Shown here: positions 19,094 to 31,012 of the stretch, one piece after another
How the letters are laid out: every line of letters starts with the position of its first letter
Numbering within the stretch: position 1 is the stretch's first letter
Source: Lutibacter flavus
GTDB taxonomy: Bacteria; Bacteroidota; Bacteroidia; Flavobacteriales; Flavobacteriaceae
DNA: 64,000 bases
NCBI RefSeq assembly: GCF_900188355.1
Contig: NZ_FZNX01000007.1
Span: 1-64,000 of the forward strand
Direction of reading: 5' to 3'
Program-made: the position numbers and the translations under genes
The notes under the pieces: generated by a model
What the model saw: the letters and a program-made list of their open reading frames with translations, nothing else
Told to the model about the DNA's origin: nothing
Databases searched by the model: none

Positions 19094-19564
19094 ATGAATA
19101 AACGAATTTATATAATTGCTTACTTATTAATTTTTCTAAGTTCTTGTAGTTTTTTTCAAAAAAAAGAATTGCCACAAGAAAAAGTTATTGATATGGTAAT
19201 AGATTTTAATTCAGTAGATATTTTTCCTTTATTCCCATTATGTGATAGTTTACCTTCAGTTGAGAAACAGAAAATATGTTCACAGATTAAATTATCTGAG
19301 CATATTTATTTATCTCTTCTCTCTAGTAATATAATGGTTAAAAAAAATGTTAATGATACTATTTTAGTAAAATTAAATGTTGATAATAATGGTAAAGTTT
19401 CACTTGTTAAACTTCAATCTTCAGATTTTATTCAACAACAAATTCCAAAACTGGATAGTTTAATTGTCGCTGGTATTTTAAATTTACCAATTATGAAACC
19501 TGCAATAAAACGGGGAATTCCGGTAACAACAGAATTTACGTTACCAATAATTTTAAAAAATTAA
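19094..19564 (+). CDS. Lipoprotein with TonB-C-like domain
   Basis: 156 residues. A lipoprotein signal ends FLSSCSFF. The body resembles the TonB C-terminal module seen in the M56 protein of this window: an N-terminal FPLFPLCDSLPSVEKQKICS segment like the FPGCEG...C motif, then LVKLNVDNNGKVSLVKLQSS, then LNLPIMKPAIKRG and TEFTLPIIL. It lacks a TonB membrane and Pro-rich domain, so it is probably not an energy transducer by itself. It may be a stand-alone copy of the domain in the periplasm. Convergent with obg, stop codons one base apart. Confidence 0.6.
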   Translation: MNKRIYIIAYLLIFLSSCSFFQKKELPQEKVIDMVIDFNSVDIFPLFPLCDSLPSVEKQKICSQIKLSEHIYLSLLSSNIMVKKNVNDTILVKLNVDNNGKVSLVKLQSSDFIQQQIPKLDSLIVAGILNLPIMKPAIKRGIPVTTEFTLPIILKN

Positions 19565-19565
19565 A

Positions 19566-20558
19566 TTAATTATTAAGCATTTTCCAAAGTTCATCTTTTA
19601 ATTCAACCAATCCTTGTTGAGCAACTGATGAAATAAACAATGTTTTAATTCCTTTTGGTAGTTCTTTTTTAATTTCTTCTTTAAGTTCATCATCAAGCAT
19701 ATCAGATTTTGAAATAGCAAGTAGTCTATTTTTATCCAATAATTCTGGATTGTGTTGTTTTAGTTCGTTTAATAAAATTTTATACTCCTTTTCAATATTA
19801 TCAGAATCTGCAGGAATTAAAAATAGTAAAATTGAATTCCGTTCAATATGACGTAAAAAACGATGACCCAATCCTTTCCCCTCAGCAGCACCTTCTATAA
19901 TTCCAGGAATATCTGCCATTACAAATGTTTGGAAATCTCTGTATTGAACAATTCCTAAATTAGGTTTTAATGTTGTGAAAGCATAGTCTGCAATTTTTGG
20001 TTTTGCAGCAGTTAATACCGATAATAACGTAGATTTACCAGCATTTGGGAAGCCAACTAATCCAACATCAGCTAATAATTTTAATTCAAATTGAAACCAA
20101 CCATCTTTACCTTCTATACCAGGTTGGGCATATCTTGGTGTTTGGTTAGTTGATGACCTGAAATTCCAGTTGCCAAGACCGCCCATTCCACCTTCAAGCA
20201 ATATTTGCTCAGTATTTTCTTTTGTGATTTCAAAAAGAATTTCCTGAGTTTCTCCATCTCTTATTATTGTTCCAAATGGAACATTGATATATATATCTTC
20301 ACCGTCTTTACCTGAGCTGCGTTGTTTACTACCGTGTCCACCGTTTTCAGCTCTAAAGTGTTTATTAAATTTTAAATGAAACAACGTCCATAAATTATTA
20401 TCAGCACGAACTATTACGTGACCTCCACGACCACCATCGCCACCATCAGGACCACCTTTGGTAATATATTTTTCTCTATGTAAATGTGTAGATCCACCAC
20501 CTCCGCTACCAGAACTGGCATAAACCTTTAAGTAGTCAACAAAATTTCCTTCAGTCAT
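19566..20558 (-). CDS. obgE: GTPase ObgE/CgtA
   Basis: 330 residues. The glycine-rich Obg fold occupies residues 1-158 ([32 protein letters not shown]). The G domain has the P-loop GFPNAGKST at 169-177, G3 DIPGIIEGA and a G4-like SKSD (in [12 protein letters not shown]). The C-terminal OCT domain is absent, as in most Bacteroidota Obg. It is a ribosome-associated GTPase involved in 50S assembly and stress control. A small hairpin (TTCCTG/CAGGAA) lies in the leader at 20570-20587. No partner gene is transcribed with it. Confidence 0.96.
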   Translation of the reverse strand: MTEGNFVDYLKVYASSGSGGGGSTHLHREKYITKGGPDGGDGGRGGHVIVRADNNLWTLFHLKFNKHFRAENGGHGSKQRSSGKDGEDIYINVPFGTIIRDGETQEILFEITKENTEQILLEGGMGGLGNWNFRSSTNQTPRYAQPGIEGKDGWFQFELKLLADVGLVGFPNAGKSTLLSVLTAAKPKIADYAFTTLKPNLGIVQYRDFQTFVMADIPGIIEGAAEGKGLGHRFLRHIERNSILLFLIPADSDNIEKEYKILLNELKQHNPELLDKNRLLAISKSDMLDDELKEEIKKELPKGIKTLFISSVAQQGLVELKDELWKMLNN

Positions 20559-20672
20559 TTTTTCTTGTTTTCCTGAAAAGACAGGAATCTGTATTATTTG
20601 TTAGTTACTTTTATTGTTATTCTATTGTGATTACTTAGCTACCTTGCTTTGTAAATATAACAAAATTAAGTT

Positions 20673-21788
20673 TTAAAGTTTGTCAAAAACGTTACTTAAA
20701 CGTTCTGTGATTTCATTAATTCCACCAACTCCATTTACCCCAAAATATTTATTTTGAGCTTTGTAATAGTCTTTCAGAATCTCAGTTTTTTTATGATATT
20801 CGTTAAAACGATGGCGTATTTTATTTTCATCTTGGTCATCAGGTCTTCCGCTTGTTTTACCACGTTCCAATAAGCGATTAACTAATAAGTCTTCAGGAAC
20901 TTCAAGAGCTACCATTCCGCTTACTAATTCACCTTTTTCTTCCAAAAAGGAGTCCAAAGCTGCCGCTTGTGATTCTGTTCTTGGAAATCCATCAAAAATA
21001 AAACCGTTGGCATCAGCATTTTTTTCAACTTCTGATTTTAACATTTTAATGGTTACTTCATCTGGCACCAAATTGCCATCATCCATATATGATTTTGCTA
21101 GCACTCCTAATTCAGTTTCGTTTTTAATATTGTATCTAAAAACTTCACCTGTAGAAATATGTACAAGATCATATTTTTCTTTTAATAAATCAGCTTGAGT
21201 TCCTTTTCCTGCACCTGGAGGTCCAAATAATACGATATTTTTCATAGTTGGGGGTGATGTTAGTTGATAAATTGATGCAAAGTTTCTTCCAATTCCATCA
21301 TAATCTAATCCATACCCAACAATAAATTTATCGGGGATTGGGATTCCTATATAATCTATATGTAATTCTTTTTTAAATACATCTGGTTTAAAAAATAAAG
21401 TCGCAATTTTAAGTTGTTTTAAATTTTTATCCTTAAATATTCCATAGATCTCTTGAAGCGTATTACCAGTATCAATTATATCTTCAAGAATAACAACAGT
21501 TCTTCCTTCTAAATTTTCATTAATTCCAACTAATTGTTTTATGTTTCCTGTAGAGCTTGTCCCTTCATAGGATGAGAGTTTTACAAAAGAAACTTCACAA
21601 TTTCCCGAATATTTACGTACAAAATCTGCAACAAACATAAAGCAGCCATTTAAAATACCTATAAATATCGGTGTTTCATCTTTACAATCATCATATACTT
21701 GTTCAACAATAGATTCTATTGCAGTTTCAATTTGTTCTTCTGAAATATATGATTTAAAGTATTTATTGTGTAATTTAATAATGCTCAT
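20673..21788 (-). CDS. Hypoxanthine phosphoribosyltransferase-adenylate kinase fusion
   Basis: 371 residues, one continuous frame. Residues 1-180 are a PRTase with the PRPP loop VVILEDIIDTGNTLQEIYG and the Hpt motif ILNGCFMFVADFV. Residue 182 is a Met that begins a complete adenylate kinase of about 190 residues: P-loop GPPGAGKGTQ, then DGFPRTESQA, ERGKTSGRPDD with a short LID, and RLSNVFDKL. The product would make IMP/GMP from purine bases and interconvert AMP, ADP and ATP. Such fusions occur in other Bacteroidota, as I recall. Whether translation also starts at Met182 to give free Adk is not known. It has its own promoter, with the secDF terminator upstream. Confidence 0.95.
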   Translation of the reverse strand: MSIIKLHNKYFKSYISEEQIETAIESIVEQVYDDCKDETPIFIGILNGCFMFVADFVRKYSGNCEVSFVKLSSYEGTSSTGNIKQLVGINENLEGRTVVILEDIIDTGNTLQEIYGIFKDKNLKQLKIATLFFKPDVFKKELHIDYIGIPIPDKFIVGYGLDYDGIGRNFASIYQLTSPPTMKNIVLFGPPGAGKGTQADLLKEKYDLVHISTGEVFRYNIKNETELGVLAKSYMDDGNLVPDEVTIKMLKSEVEKNADANGFIFDGFPRTESQAAALDSFLEEKGELVSGMVALEVPEDLLVNRLLERGKTSGRPDDQDENKIRHRFNEYHKKTEILKDYYKAQNKYFGVNGVGGINEITERLSNVFDKL

Positions 21789-21803
21789 TATTCGGCTTTG
21801 TTA

Positions 21804-21811
21804 CAAATTTA
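21804..21811 (-). promoter_or_regulatory. Candidate hpt-adk -7 box
   Basis: TAAATTTG on the minus strand, 15 bp upstream of the ATG, so the leader would be only about 10 nt. Confidence 0.5.
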
Positions 21812-21869
21812 ATAATCAATGTATAATATTAGGTCTTAATATAGATAAATTTGCTAATTTGAAATACAA

Positions 21870-21897
21870 AAACCGTTTTGAAATTTCAAAACGGTTT
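21870..21897 (-). terminator. secDF terminator
   Basis: Perfect 28-nt palindrome AAACCGTTTTGAAA / TTTCAAAACGGTTT, about 25 bp past the secDF stop and upstream of the hpt-adk promoter. Confidence 0.8.
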
Positions 21898-21922
21898 AAA
21901 TTTAACCTAACTAGACTAAATA

Positions 21923-24916
21923 TTATTTTTTCTTAGTGTCCAATTTTTTAACAGTGTCATACATTATTGGAGAGGCGATAAACAATGATGAATAGGTACC
22001 TACAACTACACCAATAATTAAAGCAAACATAAATCCTTTAATAGAATCTCCTCCAAAAAGGAAAATTGCTAATAAAACAACTAAAGTTGTTAGAGATGTA
22101 TTAATAGTTCTACCTAAAGTACTGCTTAATGCTTTATCTACAACTTCTGAGAATTTCCAAGTAGTATGAATGCCTGCAAATTCACGAATTCTATCAAAAA
22201 TAACCACGGTATCATTCAATGAATAACCTACAACTGTTAATATGGCGGCAATAAATGATTGACCAATTTCCATATCGAACGGTAAAATTTTATGGAATAA
22301 TGAGAAAATTGCTAATACAATTAAAACATCGTGGAAAACTGCAGCTACAGCACCTAAACTATATTGATATTTTTTAAATCGTAATAAAATGTATAAGAAT
22401 ACAACTAATAATGATCCTATAATTGCCCATCCTGCAGCAGTTTTAATATCATCTGCAATAGTTGGTTCAACTTTTATTGTACTCATAATTCCAACTTTAC
22501 CTTCTCCTTCATAACCAGGTTTAAATTGATCTAAAGTTATACCTTCAGGTAAATATTGTTTTAAACCATTAAATAATAAATTTTGAACCTCATCATCAAT
22601 ATGATTTCCTTCTTCTTCAATTTTATATTTTGTTGTCACTTTTAATTGACTAGCTTCACCATAAGTTTTAACTTCAGGAGCACTTCCAAAAGCGTCTTTA
22701 AGCGTATTTGCTACTTCTGTTGGACTTGTAGTTTTATCAAATTTAACAACGTAAGATCTACCTCCAACAAAATCAACTCCATAATTCAATCCATTTGTTA
22801 CTAAGGATGCTAAACCTGCAATAATTAATCCTCCTGAGATTATGTATGCTATTTTACGTTTTCTTAAGAATTCAATATCAATTCGTTTAAACCAGTTTTT
22901 GGTAATGTTTGTATTAAAGGTGAATAATTTTCCTTTGGCAGCATACCAGTCAATTAATAAACGAGTAATAAAAATTGCAGTAAATAATGAGGTTACAATA
23001 CCAACCATTAATGTATAAGCAAAACCTTTAACCGGCCCTGTTCCAAATACATATAAGATTACCCCAGTTAACATTGTGGTAATGTTGGCATCAATAATTG
23101 CAGATAGCGCTCCTTTAAAGCTAAATCCGTGACTAATTGATGCTTTTAAACCTTTTCCTTTATTTAATTCTTCTTTGATTCTTTCAAAAATAATTACGTT
23201 TGCATCAACAGACATACCTATAGTTAAAATAATACCAGCAATACCTGGCAATGTTAATACAGCGCCAAATGCAGTTAAAATTCCGAAAATAAATAAGATG
23301 TTAACAGCTAAAGCAACATCTGCAAATGCACCGGCTTTACCGTAATAGAAAATCATCCATAATAATACTAATAATAATGCCAAAGCAAATGAACTCATAC
23401 TACTATCAATTGCTTGTTGACCTAATGATGGACCAACAACTTCAGATTGAATAATATGTGCAGCAGCTGGTAGTTTACCGGCTTTTAATACATTGGCAAT
23501 ATCTTGAGCTTCTTCAACAGTCATGCTACCACCAGAAATAGAAGTTCTACCATTCATAATTGGAGTTCCAACATGTGGCGCAGTATGAACGTAATCATCA
23601 AGAACTACAGCAACAAATTGCCCTACGTTTTCAGTAGTCATTTTCCCCCATAATCTTGAACCAACAGCATTCATAGTCATACTAACTTCTGGCTGTCCTG
23701 TTTGTCCAAATTCTTGACTTGCATCATCAATAACATCACCTTCTATTGGAGCAATATCTTCACGATTAGATTTTATAGCATATAAAGAAATTAATTCTGT
23801 ACTTTCTCCAGTTGCAGATATTGTACTTGAAAATGTTTTAGAATCCCATAAGAATTTAGCATATTTCATATCGTTAGTAAGCAATGCTCTTACTTGCTTC
23901 ATTGCTAAATATGAGTTTACTTTAGCTGTATCTGCAACTTTAGCAGTTCCAATTAAAGATGAAATTTGATTTTCAGATTGAGGAATACTTGGAGATAATA
24001 CTGAAAATAAATTATTAACAGGTTTTGCAGCAATTGAATCTGAAACTTCACCTAATAAATCTTCTAAATTATCTTTAACAGCAGTAGTATCAGTTTTAGT
24101 TTCTTCTGTTTTTAATAAGTTTTCAATAACTGAGTTTGCTTGAAAAAAGAAATTAGCAGTTTCTTGGTTTGTATAAACTTCCCAAAATTGTAATTCGGCC
24201 GTACTTTGTAATAATTTTTTAACACGGTCAATATCTTTTGCTCCAGGTAATTCAATTAAGATACGTCCTGAATTACCAATTCGTTGAATGTTTGGTTGTG
24301 TAACCCCAAATTTATCGATACGACTTCTTAATACTTCAAAAGCGGTGTTTACTGAACCTGTAACTTCAGCTTCAATAATTGGCATAACTTCTTTATCTGT
24401 TAGTTTGAAGTTAATTTTCTCTCTTAAAGATTTGTTTCCAAAAATGCTAGGGTCACTTAATTTAACAGTTCCAGCACTTGCTTTTTCAAACTCTTCAAAA
24501 AATAAGTTTAAATAAGTTCTATCACTGCTTTTTTGAGCTAGAGAAGCATTTGCAATCGCTTTATTGAAAATTGGATTCTTTGAGTCATTTGATAAACCAA
24601 TCAAGATATCTTTTACAGATACTTGTAAAATAGCATTAATACCACCTTTAAGGTCTAATCCTAAATTAAGTTCTTTATCTCTAATATCATTATAGCTAAA
24701 CTGTGCAAAACCTAAATCAATAACAGGTTTGTTGGCTACCGAGTCTAAATATACCCTTTCCAACCTTGCTATTTCTTTTCCATCTTCCGATTTAGATTCA
24801 GCATAAATTTTTGCTTTATCTTCTACACCATTTGTAAACCATGTGAATGATAACTGATATAAACTTACTAACCCAAACAGGATAGCGAATAACTTTATAA
24901 GTCCTTTGTTTTGCAT
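21923..24916 (-). CDS. secDF: Protein translocase subunit SecDF (fused)
   Basis: 997 residues covering SecD followed by SecF. The SecD half has the N-terminal membrane segment, LGLDLKGGINAILQVSV, the periplasmic P1 domain with DRVKKLLQSTAELQFWEVY and SRIDKFGVTQPNIQRIG, and a membrane block (GIAGIILTIGMSVDANVIIF). The SecF half begins at about residue 690 (NYGVDFVGGRSYVVKF) and ends with a second block (TVVGYSLNDTVVIFDRIREF, FALIIGVVVGTYSSLFIASP). It uses the proton gradient to help SecYEG export. The fused form is usual in Bacteroidota. Confidence 0.97.
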   Translation of the reverse strand: MQNKGLIKLFAILFGLVSLYQLSFTWFTNGVEDKAKIYAESKSEDGKEIARLERVYLDSVANKPVIDLGFAQFSYNDIRDKELNLGLDLKGGINAILQVSVKDILIGLSNDSKNPIFNKAIANASLAQKSSDRTYLNLFFEEFEKASAGTVKLSDPSIFGNKSLREKINFKLTDKEVMPIIEAEVTGSVNTAFEVLRSRIDKFGVTQPNIQRIGNSGRILIELPGAKDIDRVKKLLQSTAELQFWEVYTNQETANFFFQANSVIENLLKTEETKTDTTAVKDNLEDLLGEVSDSIAAKPVNNLFSVLSPSIPQSENQISSLIGTAKVADTAKVNSYLAMKQVRALLTNDMKYAKFLWDSKTFSSTISATGESTELISLYAIKSNREDIAPIEGDVIDDASQEFGQTGQPEVSMTMNAVGSRLWGKMTTENVGQFVAVVLDDYVHTAPHVGTPIMNGRTSISGGSMTVEEAQDIANVLKAGKLPAAAHIIQSEVVGPSLGQQAIDSSMSSFALALLLVLLWMIFYYGKAGAFADVALAVNILFIFGILTAFGAVLTLPGIAGIILTIGMSVDANVIIFERIKEELNKGKGLKASISHGFSFKGALSAIIDANITTMLTGVILYVFGTGPVKGFAYTLMVGIVTSLFTAIFITRLLIDWYAAKGKLFTFNTNITKNWFKRIDIEFLRKRKIAYIISGGLIIAGLASLVTNGLNYGVDFVGGRSYVVKFDKTTSPTEVANTLKDAFGSAPEVKTYGEASQLKVTTKYKIEEEGNHIDDEVQNLLFNGLKQYLPEGITLDQFKPGYEGEGKVGIMSTIKVEPTIADDIKTAAGWAIIGSLLVVFLYILLRFKKYQYSLGAVAAVFHDVLIVLAIFSLFHKILPFDMEIGQSFIAAILTVVGYSLNDTVVIFDRIREFAGIHTTWKFSEVVDKALSSTLGRTINTSLTTLVVLLAIFLFGGDSIKGFMFALIIGVVVGTYSSLFIASPIMYDTVKKLDTKKK

Positions 24917-24957
24917 TTTAAATTAATTTGATATAAATTTCATTTGTTTTAAACGTG

Positions 24958-24965
24958 CAAATATA
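24958..24965 (-). promoter_or_regulatory. Candidate secDF -7 box
   Basis: TATATTTG on the minus strand, 42 bp upstream of the ATG. It is an exact match to TAnnTTTG. Confidence 0.6.
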
Positions 24966-25059
24966 TAATTTCAAATAGAGACTGACAATACTTTTTTAGC
25001 TTTTTATGCCCTTAAATTACCACTTATTTAAATATGGCTATTCTGAATTATGAAATTTA

Positions 25060-25067
25060 TATATTTG
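25060..25067 (+). promoter_or_regulatory. Candidate fhs -7 box
   Basis: TATATTTG, 20 bp upstream of the fhs ATG. No clear -33 box was found. Confidence 0.6.
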
Positions 25068-25086
25068 TTAAGTAAAAATTTAGATA

Positions 25087-26763
25087 ATGAAGCATTTAAC
25101 AGATATAGAGATTGCCCAAAATAAAAAACTTGTTCATATTAATAAAATTGCGGCTAAATTAGGAATTGATGAAGACGATTTAGAGCTTTTTGGAAAGTAT
25201 AAAGCAAAATTACCGCTAAGTATTATTGATGAAGAAAAGATAAAAGGGAATAATTTAATTTTAGTAACCGCAATGACTCCAACACCAGCTGGAGAAGGTA
25301 AAACCACGGTTTCAATTGGTTTAATAGAAGGATTAAACTTGATTGGTAAGCAAGCAACTGTTGTTTTACGAGAACCTTCATTAGGACCAGTGTTTGGTAT
25401 TAAAGGTGGTGCTGCAGGAGGTGGGTATTCACAGGTAGTACCAATGGAAGATATTAATTTGCATTTTACAGGTGATTTTAATGCAATTGAAAAAGCTAAT
25501 AATTTGCTTTCAGCTTTAATAGATAATAATTTACAGAGTAGTTGTTGTAGTTTAAATATTGATCCGAGAACAATTCTTTGGAAGCGAGTTATTGATATGA
25601 ATGATAGATCATTACGTCATATAACTATTGGGTTGGGAGGGACAGCTCATGGAGTTCCAAGAGAGGATGGTTTCAATATTACACCGGCTTCAGAAGTGAT
25701 GGCAATATTGTGTATGGCTACAAATCTTGAAGATTTAAAAAAACGTTTAGGTGATATTTTTATTGGATTTACATTTGATAAAAAACCAATTTTCGCAAGA
25801 GATTTAAAGGCTGAAAATGCGATGGCTATTCTTTTAAAAGATGCAATTAAGCCAAATTTGGTGCAAACATTAGAAGGAAATCCAGCTATAATTCATGGGG
25901 GTCCATTTGCTAATATAGCACAAGGAACTAACACAATTATTGCAACAAAAATGGGTTTGTCCTTGTCTAATTACGTAGTTACAGAAGCAGGTTTTGGTGC
26001 AGATTTAGGGGCTGAAAAGTTCTTAAATATTAAATGTGTGGCAGCAGGTTTAAATCCTAAAGCCGTGGTTTTAGTTGCAACTATAAGAGCGTTAAGACAT
26101 CATGGTGGTGCAAAAAAAGATGAATATAACGTGCCAAATTTATCTTACGTAAAAGAAGGATTTTGCAATTTAGAAAAACATATTGAAAATATTCGCAAGT
26201 TTCATATTGAACCCGTTGTAGCAATTAACACTTTTACAAATGATTCTTATGAAGAGATTAATTTAATAATTGAAAAATGTACTGAGCTTGGTGTGCAGGC
26301 AGTTGTATCAGATGGTTGGTCTAAAGGAGGAAATGGAACAAAGAATTTAGCCAAAGCAGTTGTAAATGTAGTTGAGCAAAATGCATCAGAATTTAAACCG
26401 TTATACAATTGGGATTCCCCGGTAAAAGAAAAAATTGAAAAAATTGCCAAAGAAATTTATGGAGCAGATGCTGTTGATTTTGATAAAAAGGCAAAATTAA
26501 ATTTAAAAAGGATAGACCGTTTAGGTTTTAACGATTTTGCAATTTGCATGGCAAAAACACAAAAATCATTTACAGATAATGAGTTTTTAATTGGACGACC
26601 TAAAAACTTTGTTGTTACGGTACGAGAAATTGAAATTGCTGCAGGAGCAAAGTTTATTATTCCTATTTTAGGACAAATGATGAGAATGCCTGGATTACCT
26701 GGAACACCAGCATCTGAAAATATGACGATTGATAATAATGGTGTTATTTCAGGATTGTCTTAA
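25087..26763 (+). CDS. fhs: Formate--tetrahydrofolate ligase
   Basis: 558 residues, full length for the family. The P-loop TPTPAGEGKTT is at about residues 63-73. Further signatures are GGGYSQVVPMEDINLHFTGD, NPAIIHGGPFANIAQGTN and GADLGAEKF. It joins formate to THF using ATP to give 10-formyl-THF in one-carbon metabolism. Monocistronic, divergent from secDF, ending at a bidirectional terminator shared with mdh. Confidence 0.97.
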   Translation: MKHLTDIEIAQNKKLVHINKIAAKLGIDEDDLELFGKYKAKLPLSIIDEEKIKGNNLILVTAMTPTPAGEGKTTVSIGLIEGLNLIGKQATVVLREPSLGPVFGIKGGAAGGGYSQVVPMEDINLHFTGDFNAIEKANNLLSALIDNNLQSSCCSLNIDPRTILWKRVIDMNDRSLRHITIGLGGTAHGVPREDGFNITPASEVMAILCMATNLEDLKKRLGDIFIGFTFDKKPIFARDLKAENAMAILLKDAIKPNLVQTLEGNPAIIHGGPFANIAQGTNTIIATKMGLSLSNYVVTEAGFGADLGAEKFLNIKCVAAGLNPKAVVLVATIRALRHHGGAKKDEYNVPNLSYVKEGFCNLEKHIENIRKFHIEPVVAINTFTNDSYEEINLIIEKCTELGVQAVVSDGWSKGGNGTKNLAKAVVNVVEQNASEFKPLYNWDSPVKEKIEKIAKEIYGADAVDFDKKAKLNLKRIDRLGFNDFAICMAKTQKSFTDNEFLIGRPKNFVVTVREIEIAAGAKFIIPILGQMMRMPGLPGTPASENMTIDNNGVISGLS

Positions 26764-26783
26764 AAGTAATTAATTAAAAAAAT

Positions 26784-26815
26784 AAAACTCCTCAAAAATT
26801 ACTTTGAGGAGTTTT
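26784..26815. terminator. Bidirectional terminator (fhs / mdh)
   Basis: Perfect 13-nt arms AAAACTCCTCAAA and TTTGAGGAGTTTT with a 6-nt loop, between convergent genes. Confidence 0.85.
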
Positions 26816-26840
26816 AAATATATAATGTTTAAAAACTGAA

Positions 26841-27761
26841 TTACAATAATTCATTTACTGCTCTAACTCCAGCAGCACTTTCTTTAAATTTAGCTTTTTC
26901 TGCATCAGTTAATTCAAGTTCAACAATTTTTTCAATTCCGTTTTTACCAATAATACATGGTACACCAATTGAAATATCAGTTAATCCGTATTCACCATCT
27001 AATAACGCTGAACAAGGGAACATTTTTTTAGTGTCACAAGCAATTGCCTGAACCATAGAAGAAACTGCTGCACCTGGAGCATACCAAGCACTTGTTCCTA
27101 ATAATTTAGTTAAAGTAGCTCCACCAACTTTAGTAGCTTCAGCAACTTCTGATAAACGTTCTTCAGATAAAAATGCCGTTACAGGAACACTATTTCTAAC
27201 AGCTAAACGAGTTAAAGGCAACATTCCAGTATCACTGTGACCAGCAATTACCATTCCATCAACATCAGATTGAGGGCAACCTAAGGCTTCTGCTAAACGG
27301 AATTTAAAACGAGCGCTATCTAAAGCTCCACCCATACCAATAATTCTGTTTTTTGCAATTCCTATAGATTTGTGAGCTAAATAAGCCATAGTATCCATTG
27401 GGTTACTAACTACAATAATTATTACATTTGGCGACTGTTCTATTAAACTTGTTGCAACAGATTTTACAATTCCTGCATTAATTCCAATTAACTCTTCACG
27501 AGTCATTCCTGGTTTTCTAGGAATACCACTTGTAATTACTGCAACATCACTATTTGCTGTTTTTGAATAATCGTTTGTAACACCTGTTATTTGGGTGTCA
27601 AAATTCATTAATGAAGCTGTTTGCATTAAATCCATTGCTTTACCCTCAGCAAAACCTTCTTTAATATCAATTAAAACAACTTCTGAAGCGAAATCTTTCA
27701 TGGCTATGTACTCAGCACAACTTGCACCTACCGCACCAGCACCTACTACTGTTACTTTCAT
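26841..27761 (-). CDS. mdh: Malate dehydrogenase (LDH-like type)
   Basis: 306 residues. The dinucleotide-binding motif is VVGAGAVGASCAE at the N-terminus. The mobile loop is RKPGMTREEL, VSNPMDTMAYLAHK includes the NAD-binding turn, and the catalytic His is in IAGHSDTGMLPL. The Arg in RKPG that contacts the oxaloacetate carboxylate marks it as malate rather than lactate dehydrogenase. It is a TCA cycle enzyme in the cytoplasm. Single gene with its own promoter and the shared terminator. Confidence 0.96.
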   Translation of the reverse strand: MKVTVVGAGAVGASCAEYIAMKDFASEVVLIDIKEGFAEGKAMDLMQTASLMNFDTQITGVTNDYSKTANSDVAVITSGIPRKPGMTREELIGINAGIVKSVATSLIEQSPNVIIIVVSNPMDTMAYLAHKSIGIAKNRIIGMGGALDSARFKFRLAEALGCPQSDVDGMVIAGHSDTGMLPLTRLAVRNSVPVTAFLSEERLSEVAEATKVGGATLTKLLGTSAWYAPGAAVSSMVQAIACDTKKMFPCSALLDGEYGLTDISIGVPCIIGKNGIEKIVELELTDAEKAKFKESAAGVRAVNELL

Positions 27762-27800
27762 ATTTTTTCTATATTTTTATTTATTCATTTTTTACTGAGA

Positions 27801-27808
27801 CAAAAATA
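27801..27808 (-). promoter_or_regulatory. Candidate mdh -7 box
   Basis: TATTTTTG on the minus strand, 39 bp upstream of the ATG. Confidence 0.55.
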
Positions 27809-27906
27809 CTAATTTTTATATTAGTGAATTATGACATATATCTTAATTTACGAAATCGTTATTGATAGTTTTAATTCAGAAAATTACTTGTAAAATTTCG
27901 TATTAA

Positions 27907-28923
27907 TTATCTGAAGCTAAACGCAATGCCTGCAGATAAAGTGTTATACTCATTAATAGTGAAATCACCAAATATTTTAAAGAACCCCAAATTTATTTTT
28001 GCCCCAAATGTTCCATTCATTCCAGTTGTGTCAAACCCCATATTTATTGGGTCTGTTATGGATTCTGTAATTGTTTCATTTGAATTTTCAAATGTATATT
28101 CCAATTCATAAATCCCCTTCATTTTTAATGTTGAAGTTCCTTTATTATATCCAATACCTCCATAAACTGAAATTATTGGAAAGTCTAATGAGGCAATTGC
28201 TTGAATGGTATAGGTATTTAAATCAAATTCTGCTTCTTGATTACTCCCCTGAATTCCACTTGAATTTTGCACATCGTATAGTACATTCAGTTTTGTATAA
28301 CCGCCAAGTATTGAAACATTCAGAGGTAGGTTATCTAGTGGACCAAAATATTTCATTAAATTATGTTTTATTCCAAATCCAACTAAGTTACCGCTAATAT
28401 CATTTGAGTTTATGTTTGGCAAATATCTAACGGATACATCTGTATTTAAGGCAATTCCTAAACTAGCCTGAATCATAGGAGATGGAACTGAATTCATTGG
28501 TGATTCATCGCCAACCCCATTGGGTATTTTGAATGAAGCTACTTTATAATCATTAGCTTCCGGAATTCTCACTGCAATTACAGAAGTGTTTTTTTCTCCC
28601 ATTACCGTATTAATAGTATTACTCCCGCTTTCAAGTGATAAGTATTTGTAGTCCCCTTCATTAAATAAAAAGGATTGTGCATTTTTTGGAATAATTGTGG
28701 CATTTGCTTGGATTGAAATATCAAAGCCTAATTTTTTATGTGTTTTTGCAGTTTGATACCAACCATTGTTTAAGTTATATTGCATCCCGTTCATTGCCGG
28801 GGCCATATAATTTTGAAATAAAATAGTAGCATCTTTATTGGCTAATAATAAGATTTCAAACTCTTGAGATTTTACAGATGTACTAAATAACACTCCAAAT
28901 AGGAGTAAGGATAATTTTTTCAT
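27907..28923 (-). CDS. Predicted outer-membrane protein, DUF6588-like
   Basis: 338 residues with a signal peptide (MKKLSLLLFGVLFSTSVKSQ). The body is beta-strand-rich with porin-like turns (PMIQASLGIALNTDVSVRYL, NLVGFGIKHNLMKYFGPLDN, INLGFFKIFGDFTINEYNTL) and ends in LSAGIAFSFR, with a terminal aromatic typical of outer-membrane barrels. I believe it belongs to DUF6588, with moderate confidence. Function unknown. It ends 145 bp before mdh and has a terminator-like palindrome upstream that belongs to gyrB. Confidence 0.6.
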   Translation of the reverse strand: MKKLSLLLFGVLFSTSVKSQEFEILLLANKDATILFQNYMAPAMNGMQYNLNNGWYQTAKTHKKLGFDISIQANATIIPKNAQSFLFNEGDYKYLSLESGSNTINTVMGEKNTSVIAVRIPEANDYKVASFKIPNGVGDESPMNSVPSPMIQASLGIALNTDVSVRYLPNINSNDISGNLVGFGIKHNLMKYFGPLDNLPLNVSILGGYTKLNVLYDVQNSSGIQGSNQEAEFDLNTYTIQAIASLDFPIISVYGGIGYNKGTSTLKMKGIYELEYTFENSNETITESITDPINMGFDTTGMNGTFGAKINLGFFKIFGDFTINEYNTLSAGIAFSFR

Positions 28924-28970
28924 GGGGTGGGGTTTAAATTATGTTGTAAAAATAAAAATTTAATACATAA

Positions 28971-29002
28971 AAAAAAGCTGTTTTAATTAAAACAGCTTTT
29001 TT
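28971..29002 (-). terminator. gyrB terminator
   Basis: Perfect 32-nt palindrome AAAAAAGCTGTTTTAA / TTAAAACAGCTTTTTT, about 20 bp past the gyrB stop. Confidence 0.9.
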
Positions 29003-29024
29003 TATATTGGTATGTAAAATTGTG

Positions 29025-30968
<1,944 letters not shown>

Positions 30969-31004
30969 TTAAAAATCTTTTTTTATATAAAAATCTATAA
31001 CAAA

Positions 31005-31012
31005 CAAATATA
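31005..31012 (-). promoter_or_regulatory. Candidate gyrB -7 box
   Basis: TATATTTG on the minus strand, 40 bp upstream of the ATG. The -33 region shows no TTTG. Confidence 0.5.
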
